Shown here in pieces: positions 40,118-48,120 of a DNA stretch of 64,000 nucleotides; within the stretch, counting starts at the first letter, position 1; every line of letters begins with the position of its first letter. The translations under genes were made by a program, and so were the position numbers. The notes below the pieces were generated by a model, which worked only from the letters and a program-made list of their open reading frames with translations, had not been told where the DNA came from and made no database searches. The stretch is from Bacillota bacterium (GTDB taxonomy: Bacteria > Bacillota > Clostridia > DSM-8532), in the NCBI GenBank assembly GCA_023415205.1, contig JAEZLR010000006.1, forward strand, positions 62,001-126,000, written 5' to 3'.

Positions 40118-40300
40118 ATGATAGAAAAACTTTTGATGATTGATTTTGATAAAATTTATGACCTTATGGAAACAAGTTTTCCAAACGATGAATATAGAAC
40201 CTACCACGAGCAAAAACAACTGCTTAGCAATCCTTTATATCAGATATATGTTTTGGAAGGATTCTGATAATAGCGACTCATTCATTAAGGGCTTGGGTTT
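40118..40300 (+). pseudogene. N-terminal fragment of a GNAT acetyltransferase
   Basis: From ATG 40118 (with GGAG at 6 bases) the frame encodes MIEKLLMIDFDKIYDLMETS and continues FPNDEYRTYHEQKQLLSNPL then YQIYVLEGF before TGA at 40265. This is the usual start of a clostridial GNAT protein. A change of frame near 40255 continues into DSDNSDSFIKG, the expected next loop, before the homology fades. So the gene was frameshifted and its acetyl-CoA site lost. It does not reach pyrK. Confidence 0.6.
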
Positions 40301-40372
40301 GGTTATTGCTCTTAGGGGCAAGCATTGTTATAATTTGTTTAATGTTTTGGTTTTAATGCCATGGAGGACTTC

Positions 40373-41152
40373 ATGCACCTTATTGAGAAAATCAAAAAAA
40401 TCGAAAAACTGAATGAGGATACCTTTCTGATTCGGATAGAGTCGGAGGAAATTTCCAAAAGTGCTGTGGCCGGGCAGTTTGTCAACATTAAGTGCTGTGA
40501 TGGTCTGGATGCTTATTTAAGGCGCCCCATCAGTATTTGCTCCATTCACCGCGAAAATAATACCTTTGATATCGTCTACCAGATCCGAGGAAAAGGAACG
40601 CGCTTGCTCTGCGGTTTCGAATGCGGGGATCAAGTGGATGTTTTGGGCCCCTTGGGCCGAGGCTTCACCTTGAACCCCGAACATAAGCACATTGTGGTGG
40701 TAGGCGGTGGTATAGGTACCTTCCCGCTTCTTCAGCTTCTCAAGGATCACCCTGCTGAAAAGAAAACTGCCATACTGGGCTTCAGGTCCAAGGATTTTGT
40801 GGTTCTGGAGGAGAATTTCAGGAAGCAGTGCCATGAGCTTCTCATTGCAACCGATGATGGGAGCTACGGAAAAAAAGGCTTTGTCACCTCCCTTTTGGAA
40901 GAGAAGCTATCCGAGGAGCCTGTGGATATGGTCTATTTCTGCGGCCCTTCTGTTATGATGAAGCGGGGAGTCGATATAGTCAATAAATACGCCATTCCCT
41001 GCGAGGTATCCATGGAGCAGCGTATGGGCTGTGGTGTGGGTGCCTGTCTGGTTTGTGCCTGCAAAACCCGTAAGGGCGAGGATTGGGATTACTCCCATGT
41101 TTGCAAGGATGGGCCCGTATTCAGGGGCGAGGAGATCGTTTTTGAAGAATAA
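40373..41152 (+). CDS. pyrK: Dihydroorotate dehydrogenase B, electron transfer subunit (259 aa)
   Basis: This FAD/2Fe-2S protein passes electrons from PyrD to NAD+. The FAD-binding RRPISICS, the NAD-binding GGGIGTFPLLQLLKD, and the C-terminal cluster motif GCGVGACLVCACK...YSHVC are present. The ATG at 40373 follows TGGAGG at 5 bases and is preferred over 40361. It leads pyrK-pyrD-pyrE; the three lie within 50 bases of each other. Confidence 0.95.
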   Translation: MHLIEKIKKIEKLNEDTFLIRIESEEISKSAVAGQFVNIKCCDGLDAYLRRPISICSIHRENNTFDIVYQIRGKGTRLLCGFECGDQVDVLGPLGRGFTLNPEHKHIVVVGGGIGTFPLLQLLKDHPAEKKTAILGFRSKDFVVLEENFRKQCHELLIATDDGSYGKKGFVTSLLEEKLSEEPVDMVYFCGPSVMMKRGVDIVNKYAIPCEVSMEQRMGCGVGACLVCACKTRKGEDWDYSHVCKDGPVFRGEEIVFEE

Positions 41153-41178
41153 AACTTAAGGAGCATAAGGAGAATTCC

Positions 41179-42096
41179 ATGAGTAATCCTATGAATCTGT
41201 CGGTGAATGTGGCAGGTTTGAAATTGAATAACCCGGTCATTGCGGCATCAGGAGCCTTTGGCTTTGGAAGGGAATACAGCCGCTATTTTGATTTGAATCG
41301 CCTGGGAGGCATAGCCGTCAAGGGGCTCACCCCTCTGCCCCGGAAAGGAAACCCTCCCCCACGAATTGCCGAGGCCCCTGCGGGGGTTCTCAATAGTGTG
41401 GGACTTCAAAATCCGGGCGTTCATGCCTTTATTGAAAAGGAGATCCCCTTTATCCGGCAATATGATACCGCCATTATAGCCAACGCATCGGGCAACACCC
41501 TTGAGGAGTATGAAAGTATTGTGGAAACGCTTTCTGCGGCTGACATCGATGCCATAGAGCTCAATTTGTCCTGTCCTAATGTGAAGGAGGGATGTATGGC
41601 CTTTGGCAGCACGGCACAGGGGGTGAGCCAGGTGGTTTCTAGGGTCAGGCCCCGGGCAAAAAAACCTCTCATTGTTAAACTGACGCCCAATGTCACTGAT
41701 ATTACCGAGATTGCCAGGGCAGCCGAAGATGCGGGTGCGGATGCGGTTTCATTAATCAATACGCTTTTGGGGATGGCGATAGATGCCCGTTCCCGCAGGC
41801 CTGTTCTTGCTAATATCACCGGAGGTCTTTCGGGCCCTGCGGTGAAGCCCGTAGCCTTAAGAATGGTCTACCAGGTTTCAAAGGCCGTCAAGATTCCCAT
41901 TATCGGCATGGGGGGTATCTCCAACGGGACGGACGCGGTGGAATTTCTTCTCGCAGGAGCTTCGGCCATTATGATCGGTACGGCAGGCTTTGTCAATCCC
42001 ATGGTCTGGGTGGAGACCCTTGAGGGTATTGAAGCCTATATGTCCCAGCAGGGCGTAAAGACAGTCCATGAGCTTATCGGTGGTCTGATTGTTTGA
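41179..42096 (+). CDS. pyrD: Dihydroorotate dehydrogenase B, catalytic subunit (305 aa)
   Basis: This class 1B enzyme oxidises dihydroorotate to orotate. Typical motifs are NPVIAASGAFGFG, NSVGLQNPG, IELNLSCPNVKEG, IVKLTPNVTD, GGLSGPAVKPVALR, and GMGGISNGTDAVEFLLAGA. The catalytic cysteine of class 1B is in LSCPN. It follows pyrK by 26 bases and must act as the PyrK/PyrD complex. Cytosolic, normal length. Confidence 0.97.
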   Translation: MSNPMNLSVNVAGLKLNNPVIAASGAFGFGREYSRYFDLNRLGGIAVKGLTPLPRKGNPPPRIAEAPAGVLNSVGLQNPGVHAFIEKEIPFIRQYDTAIIANASGNTLEEYESIVETLSAADIDAIELNLSCPNVKEGCMAFGSTAQGVSQVVSRVRPRAKKPLIVKLTPNVTDITEIARAAEDAGADAVSLINTLLGMAIDARSRRPVLANITGGLSGPAVKPVALRMVYQVSKAVKIPIIGMGGISNGTDAVEFLLAGASAIMIGTAGFVNPMVWVETLEGIEAYMSQQGVKTVHELIGGLIV

Positions 42097-42144
42097 TGCG
42101 CATCTTCTACTGAGAATAAATTCGGGTCATAAAAAGGAGTTACT

Positions 42145-43014
42145 ATGAATCAGGCATTAATTGGTTATCTGTTTCAAACTAAAGCCATCCGGGTTTGCCC
42201 CAATGACAAGCCCTTCTGGTATACCTCGGGGAAGATAGGCCCCTACTATGTGAACACACACTTTCTTTATGGCAGTGAGGAAAAGGCCAATGCCTTTCTT
42301 GAAGATATTGATCGCCTCAAAGAGGATCAGAAGGGCTGCTCCGACGCCTTTTACCGATTTGCCTGGGCCAATTATGAAGGCGATTCCGTTTTTAAAGGAA
42401 CCATTGATGCCCTTGTGGCCTATATCCGAACCCGGCTTAATCCTGACGCAATAGACTATATCTCAGGAGGGGAGAGAAGGGATTGGTTCTTCTCTCTAGT
42501 GATTGCGGGAATTCTGAAAAAGCCCCATATTACACTGTTCAAAGACCTTTCAGCGGTAATCTACGAGAACGGCCAATCAAGAGCGGCCGAAAATCTTGAG
42601 GGGGCAAGGGTTCTGCATGTGGCCGACCTGATTACCACCGCCTCCAGCTATGAGAGAGCCTGGGTGCCTGCCATACGGCAGCTCAACGGTGTGATGGTAT
42701 GGAGCCTTGTGGTGGTGGATAGACTGCAAGGTGGTGGCGAGGTTTTAAAGCAGCTTCAGGTGGAATCCCATGCGCTTGTGACCATCAACAGGGAGGTTTT
42801 TACTAAGGCCTGCCAGGAAGGTTATATAGATTCTGCCCAGTTGAAGCTGGTTCTGGATTATATGGAGGACCCGGAAGGATCAATGGAGGATTTTCTCAAG
42901 GCCCACCCGGCCTTCCTCAAGGAAGCCCTTGAAGAAGGGGGGAAAACCTCCGAACGCGCCAAATTGCTGGTGGAAAGTGATTTTTACCACGTTAAGTCGT
43001 TTTTTGACATATAA
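42145..43014 (+). CDS. pyrE: Orotate phosphoribosyltransferase, long clostridial form (289 aa)
   Basis: This protein joins orotate with PRPP to give OMP. The type I phosphoribosyltransferase loop is present as VLHVADLITTASSY, with one acidic residue changed to alanine compared with the common VDD. Other signs are YTSGKIGPYYVN near the start and DYISGGERRDWFFSL. The length of 289 is well above the 180-220 of standard PyrE, owing to an extended N-terminal region and a C-terminal tail. The position after pyrD supports the assignment, but activity of this longer version is assumed. Confidence 0.82.
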   Translation: MNQALIGYLFQTKAIRVCPNDKPFWYTSGKIGPYYVNTHFLYGSEEKANAFLEDIDRLKEDQKGCSDAFYRFAWANYEGDSVFKGTIDALVAYIRTRLNPDAIDYISGGERRDWFFSLVIAGILKKPHITLFKDLSAVIYENGQSRAAENLEGARVLHVADLITTASSYERAWVPAIRQLNGVMVWSLVVVDRLQGGGEVLKQLQVESHALVTINREVFTKACQEGYIDSAQLKLVLDYMEDPEGSMEDFLKAHPAFLKEALEEGGKTSERAKLLVESDFYHVKSFFDI

Positions 43015-43073
43015 TCTCCAAGCCTAGAGAATATCCTTTCTAGCATGGGAAAATGCAATTTAAAAGTGCTGAA

Positions 43074-43508
43074 TCAGATTCTTAGAGGAACGGGAATATT
43101 CAAGGAAATGATGGAGCCTGAGGGATGGTTGGGTTCAATGGCTATGTCGCTTGCAATATGGCTTAGGATGGAAAAAGCCCAGCCCCTGGAGGTTAAATCA
43201 TCATCCGTCCGTGCCTCCCGGTCAAATCGTACCTTGGATAAATCCATACCGACGCCGTTATCCCGAAATTCTAGGGTGATATGATCTTCAAAGCTTTGCA
43301 CATTGACCGTAACCGGACCCGGTGATTTTAGGTAGCCATGCTCCATGGCGTTAACGGTGAATTCGTCAATGGCATTCTTAAGGAAGAAGCGGAGACTGGA
43401 ATCGCTGGTGACGCAGGCAATAAGCCCTTCACAGAGGGAAATGAAGGAATCAATACTCTGGGGTATATATTCAAGCTGAGCCGTTACGCTAAATTTGTTA
43501 AGCTCCAT
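43074..43508 (-). CDS. Anti-sigma-factor-type GHKL ATPase, second copy (144 aa)
   Basis: This is a RsbW-like HATPase: FLKNAIDEFTVNAMEHGY (N box), LEFRDNGVGMDLSKV (G1), TSRGWAFSILSHIASD (G2, GWAFS), and SGSIISLNIPV. It is not closely similar to the ATPase at 37047. No anti-anti-sigma factor or sigma factor is adjacent. It lies on the reverse strand between pyrE and rsmF, alone and divergent from the latter. Target unknown. Confidence 0.85.
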   Translation of the reverse strand: MELNKFSVTAQLEYIPQSIDSFISLCEGLIACVTSDSSLRFFLKNAIDEFTVNAMEHGYLKSPGPVTVNVQSFEDHITLEFRDNGVGMDLSKVRFDREARTDDDLTSRGWAFSILSHIASDIAIEPNHPSGSIISLNIPVPLRI

Positions 43509-43585
43509 AAACCCCTTATGCTCCGTTGCATAAACAGCATAGAATGGTATGATTCTATTATATACTATTTGCAGGAGAAAAAAGA

Positions 43586-44962
43586 ATGAATTTGCCTCAT
43601 TTTTTTGAACAGAATTTTCAGAACTTGATGACAGAGGACGAATATATAGACTTTAAAGCATCCTTTGACCAGAGGCGCCATTACGGCTTAAGGGTGAACA
43701 CCCTAAAGCTGAGCCCGGAGAAGTTCTTGCGGTTGATGGATAAGACTTTGGAACCAATTCCCTGGGTGCCCCAGGGTTTTTTCTATAGTGAAGGGGAGTC
43801 CTACGGTAAGCATCCCGCCTACCACGCGGGGTTATACTACATTCAGGAGCCCAGTGCCATGATGCCCGCTCAAGCCCTCGCCCCGAACCCTGGAGAGAGG
43901 GTGCTGGATTTGTGCGCAGCTCCCGGTGGAAAAACAACCCACCTTGGAAGCCAAATGCAAAACAGGGGCCTTCTGGTGACCAATGATATCAGCCCCAAAA
44001 GGGTGAAGGCTTTGGTGAAGAATGTGGAACTGATGGGTCTTACCAATGCCTTTGTGGTCAATGAATCCCCTGAAAGGCTTCAAGGGTTCTACCCAGAATA
44101 TTTTGACCGCATTCTATTGGATGTGCCCTGTTCAGGGGAGGGAATGTTCAGAAAGGATCGGGAAGCCGTTCAAAGCTATACACACTTTAAGACTGAGGAG
44201 TGTGTCACCCTTCAGCGGGAGATTGTTAAATCGGCCTATGCCATGCTCAAACCGGGAGGGACACTGGTTTATTCAACCTGTACCTTCAACCCCGATGAAA
44301 ACGAGCGCAATATCGAGTATTTTATCAATCAATATGACCTTGATGTGGACAAGCTTGAACCCGTGGGTGGTTTTGAGCCCTCAAGAAGCCAATGGACCCA
44401 TTCTAAGGTGGAAAGCCTGTCGGGGGGGCTACGTCTATGGCCCCATAGGGCAAGGGGAGAGGGTCACTTTGTTTGTCGCCTGATCAAGGGGGGAACCCGC
44501 CCCAGTGTTGAGGAGCAGGAAGCTTATACCGATTTTACCTCCAAGGAGGCTGAACAAGCTTATAAAGCCTTTGAAAAATTCAGCCTAGAGAACATGAACT
44601 CCTTAAAGGAAGGGGTTTATCACCTGAGGGGAACCAGCTTGTACAGGCTTCCTCCCTTAATGAAAGAAGTGCCGGCTGTCAGATGGGATAAGGCCGGACT
44701 TTACCTGGGCGAATATCAAAAGGGCCGGTTCGAGCCCTCCCAGTCCTTAATCATGGCCTCCAAACCAGGTGATTTTAAAAGGGTGGTTTCCTTTGAGAGG
44801 GAGGATCAAAGGCTTCTGCGGTATCTGAAGGGTGAAACCCTGTTTATCGAAGGCGAGAAGGGGTATACAGCGATTTGCATGGAGGAATATCCCTTGGGCT
44901 GGGCCAAACAGGATTCAGGCACCCTAAAAAATCTCTATCCCAAGGGTTGGAGGATGATGTAA
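43586..44962 (+). CDS. RsmF-like rRNA m5C methyltransferase (458 aa)
   Basis: This NOL1/NOP2/sun-family enzyme uses SAM to methylate cytosine. SAM motif I is VLDLCAAPGGKTTHL, the DVPCSGEGMFRKD and VYSTCTFNPDENE motifs carry the two catalytic cysteines (PC and TC). A C-terminal region (about residues 300-458) has the RsmF-type PUA-like tail (VRWDKAGLYLGEYQKGRFEPS). It likely modifies 16S rRNA. Its stop overlaps the next start by one base (TAATG), so translation is coupled. Confidence 0.92.
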   Translation: MNLPHFFEQNFQNLMTEDEYIDFKASFDQRRHYGLRVNTLKLSPEKFLRLMDKTLEPIPWVPQGFFYSEGESYGKHPAYHAGLYYIQEPSAMMPAQALAPNPGERVLDLCAAPGGKTTHLGSQMQNRGLLVTNDISPKRVKALVKNVELMGLTNAFVVNESPERLQGFYPEYFDRILLDVPCSGEGMFRKDREAVQSYTHFKTEECVTLQREIVKSAYAMLKPGGTLVYSTCTFNPDENERNIEYFINQYDLDVDKLEPVGGFEPSRSQWTHSKVESLSGGLRLWPHRARGEGHFVCRLIKGGTRPSVEEQEAYTDFTSKEAEQAYKAFEKFSLENMNSLKEGVYHLRGTSLYRLPPLMKEVPAVRWDKAGLYLGEYQKGRFEPSQSLIMASKPGDFKRVVSFEREDQRLLRYLKGETLFIEGEKGYTAICMEEYPLGWAKQDSGTLKNLYPKGWRMM

Positions 44963-45687
44963 TGCCCAAGCTAAGACTGGATAAATTCCTGAAGGATCAA
45001 GGGCTGGCGTCCCGAAGTGAGATCAAGGAATGGATTAAAAAAGGATGGGTCAGGATTAATGATAGGGTTGAGAAAGATCCGGGAACCCATGTGGATACTG
45101 AACGGGATCAGGTTTATTTCAATGGGAAGCCCCTTTTGTACCGGGAATTTATCTATTACATGCTTAACAAGCCCAAAGGGGTAATAACCGCAACCGAAGA
45201 TGAAAAGCAGGAGACGGTACTCGATCTTTTACCCGAGCAGCTCAGAAGGCGGGAGGTCTTTCCGGTGGGGCGGCTGGATAAGGATACAGAAGGACTCCTT
45301 ATCATCACCAATGATGGGGTTTTCGCCCATGATCTCCTCTCACCCAAAAAGCAAGTTAAGAAGCTGTATGAAGCAGAGTTGGATGTGTTTCCCGGGGATC
45401 GGGCCATAAAGGCCTTTAAAAAGGGTGTTGTTCTGGGAGACGGTTATCAGGCCCTCCCGGCCGATCTGGAGTATATCTCTATTTCACCGCGGGTGATAGC
45501 CAGGGTGGAGGTTGTTGAGGGGAAGTTTCATCAGGTTAAGCGCATGTTCAAAGGAGTAGGGGCTACCGTCACAGCCCTGAAGCGCCTGCGCATGGGTTCG
45601 GTCTGGCTGGACCCCCGGCTGAATCCCGGAGAGTTTCGGGAGCTGACGACTGAAGAAATTAGTGCATTGGGTGGCAAGACACATTAA
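44962..45687 (+). CDS. RsuA/RluB-family pseudouridine synthase (241 aa)
   Basis: An S4 domain (RLDKFLKDQGLASRSEIKEW) leads to the catalytic core with VGRLDKDTEGLLIITND; the aspartate in RLDKDT is the nucleophile. EGKFHQVKRMF follows as the RsuA motif. The length fits RsuA (16S Psi516). The start ATG overlaps the rsmF stop; a longer frame at 44875 is ruled out by this overlap. Together with rsmF this suggests a ribosome-modification operon. Confidence 0.93.
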   Translation: MPKLRLDKFLKDQGLASRSEIKEWIKKGWVRINDRVEKDPGTHVDTERDQVYFNGKPLLYREFIYYMLNKPKGVITATEDEKQETVLDLLPEQLRRREVFPVGRLDKDTEGLLIITNDGVFAHDLLSPKKQVKKLYEAELDVFPGDRAIKAFKKGVVLGDGYQALPADLEYISISPRVIARVEVVEGKFHQVKRMFKGVGATVTALKRLRMGSVWLDPRLNPGEFRELTTEEISALGGKTH

Positions 45688-45728
45688 GGAAAGATGACGA
45701 TACAGGGGAATTGAAAGAAGGGGTTTAC

Positions 45729-46928
45729 ATGGACAATAAGGCTTTGCAGAAACTAAAGCTGATGATGCAGGGAATCGCCAGCCGTATGGCTGAGGAATTA
45801 GATTTTTTTGAGGATTTAACCGGGGAATTCAAATCCGGAACAAAATCCTTTCCCTTGGTTTGTGATCTTGAGGGTGACCGTTTCAAGGTTCGATTTGAGG
45901 CCAGAACCGTCACCGCCAGCCTTGAAGAGCTTCCAGAGGTGATAACCGAATTTGCAAGCCGCTTTGAGAAGGTGAATTTGACTTACAGAACAAGGGGAGA
46001 AGCGCTCACCCTTGAGGCCGACAACAAGAATGTGACCATGAAGACCAAGCGCCTTGAGGAAGACAAGGATCAGCTTTTTAAGGGTCATGCTGAGGCCGGG
46101 ACAGTGTCGGCACGGGAATATCTTATAAAGCCTGGTAAAGCCGATGCACTCTTAAAGGCTATTGGCATCATGGCCGAGAATGGTAAAATCAAGAATGATA
46201 TGATCCGTAAATATAACCAAATAGACCATTTTGTTGAGCTTTTAGAGCCCATGCTCAAAGATTTGGCTAAAGGTAGAAATGAGCTGAGGATTGTAGACTG
46301 CGCCTGCGGCAAATCCTATCTCTCCTTTGTGCTAAATTATTATCTCAGGGAAGTTATGAAAATCAACTGCCGTTTTACGGGTATCGATATCTCCGAGGGT
46401 GTCATCGCCTCCTCCAGGGAAATTGCCAAGGGGCTCAATTACCGAAACATGCAGTTCATTCATGGGGATATCCGCACCCTTCTTTACCAGGATGAGACGG
46501 GAACCGCCATCCAGCCCGACCTGGTCATCAGTCTGCATGCTTGTGATGTGGCCACCGATTATGCCTTGGCCTACGGGATAAGGAACCGGGCCCGGGGCAT
46601 CGTTTGCGTCCCTTGCTGTCACAGTGAGCTCTTAAACCAGTATAGCTATGAGCCCTTCAGAGAGATCCTGAAGCATGGTGTTTTCAAAGCACGTCTGGCT
46701 GACGTGCTGACGGACGGGCTTCGGTGTATGGTTCTTGAAGCCTTTGGATATACGGTTTCGGCTGTGGAATATGTTTCTCCTCTGGATACCCCCAAAAACC
46801 TGCTCATTCGTTCTCTGCTGACGGGGGATTTCCATCAAGGGAAATATGATACCTGTAGAGAAATGGCGAAGAAGCTCGAAACAGAGCCTATGCTCATCAA
46901 GCAGACTGTTAATATGCATAAAGATTAA
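45729..46928 (+). CDS. SAM-dependent methyltransferase, Methyltransf_32-like (399 aa)
   Basis: A class I methyltransferase core lies in the C-terminal half: LRIVDCACGKSYLSFVLNYY (SAM loop), FTGIDISEGVIASS, and LVISLHACDVATDYAL, followed by IVCVPCCHSELL. The HACD and PCCH motifs are those of Methyltransf_32 (GSTCD-like) proteins. The N-terminal 170 residues are a helical domain typical of bacterial members. The ATG at 45729 has GAAGGGG at 6 bases. Substrate unknown; the context points to RNA. Confidence 0.85.
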   Translation: MDNKALQKLKLMMQGIASRMAEELDFFEDLTGEFKSGTKSFPLVCDLEGDRFKVRFEARTVTASLEELPEVITEFASRFEKVNLTYRTRGEALTLEADNKNVTMKTKRLEEDKDQLFKGHAEAGTVSAREYLIKPGKADALLKAIGIMAENGKIKNDMIRKYNQIDHFVELLEPMLKDLAKGRNELRIVDCACGKSYLSFVLNYYLREVMKINCRFTGIDISEGVIASSREIAKGLNYRNMQFIHGDIRTLLYQDETGTAIQPDLVISLHACDVATDYALAYGIRNRARGIVCVPCCHSELLNQYSYEPFREILKHGVFKARLADVLTDGLRCMVLEAFGYTVSAVEYVSPLDTPKNLLIRSLLTGDFHQGKYDTCREMAKKLETEPMLIKQTVNMHKD

Positions 46929-46979
46929 ATCATTAATCAAAGGGCCTTTGACTACCTCGCTGAATTTATTTTGGAGCTC

Positions 46980-47009
46980 TTTACAGATAAAAGTAATTCC
47001 CCATATAAT
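46980..47009 (+). promoter_or_regulatory. Promoter for the CBM25-like gene
   Basis: TTTACA (46980-46985), 18 bases and TATAAT (47004-47009) precede the start by 50 bases. Confidence 0.6.
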
Positions 47010-47060
47010 TTATCTAAAAAAACAAGGAATACAAATTGAAACGTAAGGAGCGACTCAATA

Positions 47061-47591
47061 ATGAAGAAAAACACCTATGTTGAAAACGGGGTCACACTGT
47101 CCAAGGTATTGGTCAAAGCTGGTGAGGCAGTTGAGCTTAAGTACAATGGACTGCTGAAAAACGCCGGGGCCAGCGATGTTAAGGTTCACCTGGGCTATAA
47201 CGGAGACTGGGAATGCTCGGAGACATTGGAAATGGCTCGTACAGAGGATGGTTTTATTGTTCCAATTCTTTTAAAGAAGGCGGGGACATTGCATTGCGCC
47301 TTTGTTGATCCCGTTGGTAACTGGGACAACAATTCAGGAGCGAATTATAGCTTTAAGGTGTCGGCGCCCAAGGCAGAAAAAGTTTCTGAGTCAGTCAAGG
47401 AGACTGAAGGTAAAAAGACCTCTAGAAAGAAGAAGGAAGCTGTTGCTCCTGAAAAGTCCAAAGCAGAAAAAGCCCCAAAAAAGAGCCGGTCTAGCAAAGC
47501 CTTTGAGGAAGCTGCCGCTTCCGCCACCGATGACATAAAGAAGCCTAAGACTAAAAGAGCTTCAAAAGCAACCAAAGAGAGCTCAAAATAG
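47061..47591 (+). CDS. CBM25-like domain protein with lysine/alanine-rich tail (176 aa)
   Basis: Residues 1-103 resemble a family 25 (starch-binding) carbohydrate module: VHLGYNGDWECSETLEMART, GFIVPILLKKAGTLHCAFVD and GNWDNNSGANYSFKV hold the typical Trp and Asn positions. There is no signal peptide, so the domain is likely cytosolic. The remaining 70 residues are basic and alanine-rich (KKTSRKKKEAVAPEKSKAEK and further repeats), like histone H1 or nucleoid proteins. It might bind glycogen while touching nucleic acid or acidic surfaces. No amylase is near. Start preceded by TAAGGAGCG. Confidence 0.78.
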   Translation: MKKNTYVENGVTLSKVLVKAGEAVELKYNGLLKNAGASDVKVHLGYNGDWECSETLEMARTEDGFIVPILLKKAGTLHCAFVDPVGNWDNNSGANYSFKVSAPKAEKVSESVKETEGKKTSRKKKEAVAPEKSKAEKAPKKSRSSKAFEEAAASATDDIKKPKTKRASKATKESSK

Positions 47592-47607
47592 ATTTACATA
47601 GTCTGGT

Positions 47608-47639
47608 AAGCTGTGAGGCGCCATGCTTCACAGCTTTTT
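47608..47639 (+). terminator. Intrinsic terminator after the CBM25-like gene
   Basis: AAGCTGTGA (47608-47616) pairs with TCACAGCTT (47628-47636), followed by TTT. Confidence 0.8.
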
Positions 47640-47717
47640 ATACTTGGCGAAGCCTCCAAACCGGGGTCTATGCCACCAATCCATCTACCAACAATTTTTC
47701 CGGTTAGGAAATCCGGC

Positions 47718-47746
47718 TTGACAAGCCAGGTAGGTGTCTGTATAAT
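47718..47746 (+). promoter_or_regulatory. Perfect consensus promoter for tRNA-Gly
   Basis: TTGACA (47718-47723), 17 bases and TATAAT (47741-47746). Transcription would begin about 25 bases before the tRNA. Confidence 0.85.
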
Positions 47747-47778
47747 AAACAATGCAGCTAAGGCGAGCGCAAGAATAT

Positions 47779-47852
47779 GCGGGTGTAGTTCAGTGGTAGA
47801 ACTCCAGCCTTCCAAGCTGGTCGTGAGGGTTCGATTCCCTTCACCCGCTCCA
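47779..47852 (+). tRNA. tRNA-Gly (anticodon TCC)
   Basis: A 74-base cloverleaf: acceptor GCGGGTG (47779-47785) pairs with CACCCGC (47842-47848). The anticodon loop CTTCCAA gives TCC, the T arm has GGTTCGATTCC, and the discriminator T is followed by an encoded CCA. Reads GGA/GGG glycine codons. Confidence 0.96.
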
Positions 47853-47856
47853 CACA

Positions 47857-47899
47857 AAACCATCGACTGATAGGATATACTATCGGGAGATGGTTTTTT
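47857..47899 (+). terminator. Terminator after tRNA-Gly
   Basis: AAACCATC (47857-47864) pairs with GATGGTTT (47889-47896), an inner GATAG/CTATC helix extends it, and a T-run ends it. Confidence 0.8.
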
Positions 47900-48120
47900 C
47901 ATGTGCTTTTAAGCACTAAGAATAAGTTATATTTGGTAAAAGCTGCATCAGCGTGTATAATAGACTAAACAAAGGAATGCCACAAAAGAGATGCCGCTTG
48001 GGGCATAAAAATCAGTATTAAGCATTTTCAAGGAATTTAGTATGTAATGAATTCCCTGGGCCAAGCATGGTATGATATGATTATCCATAACATGAATAAT
48101 CCTGATTGGCTGGTGATACT

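Noticed and set aside
47594..47902. Reverse-strand ORF containing GEGNRTLTTSLEGWSSTTE
   Set aside because: This is the well-known false protein made by reading the complement of a tRNA-Gly gene; it covers tRNA 47779-47852.
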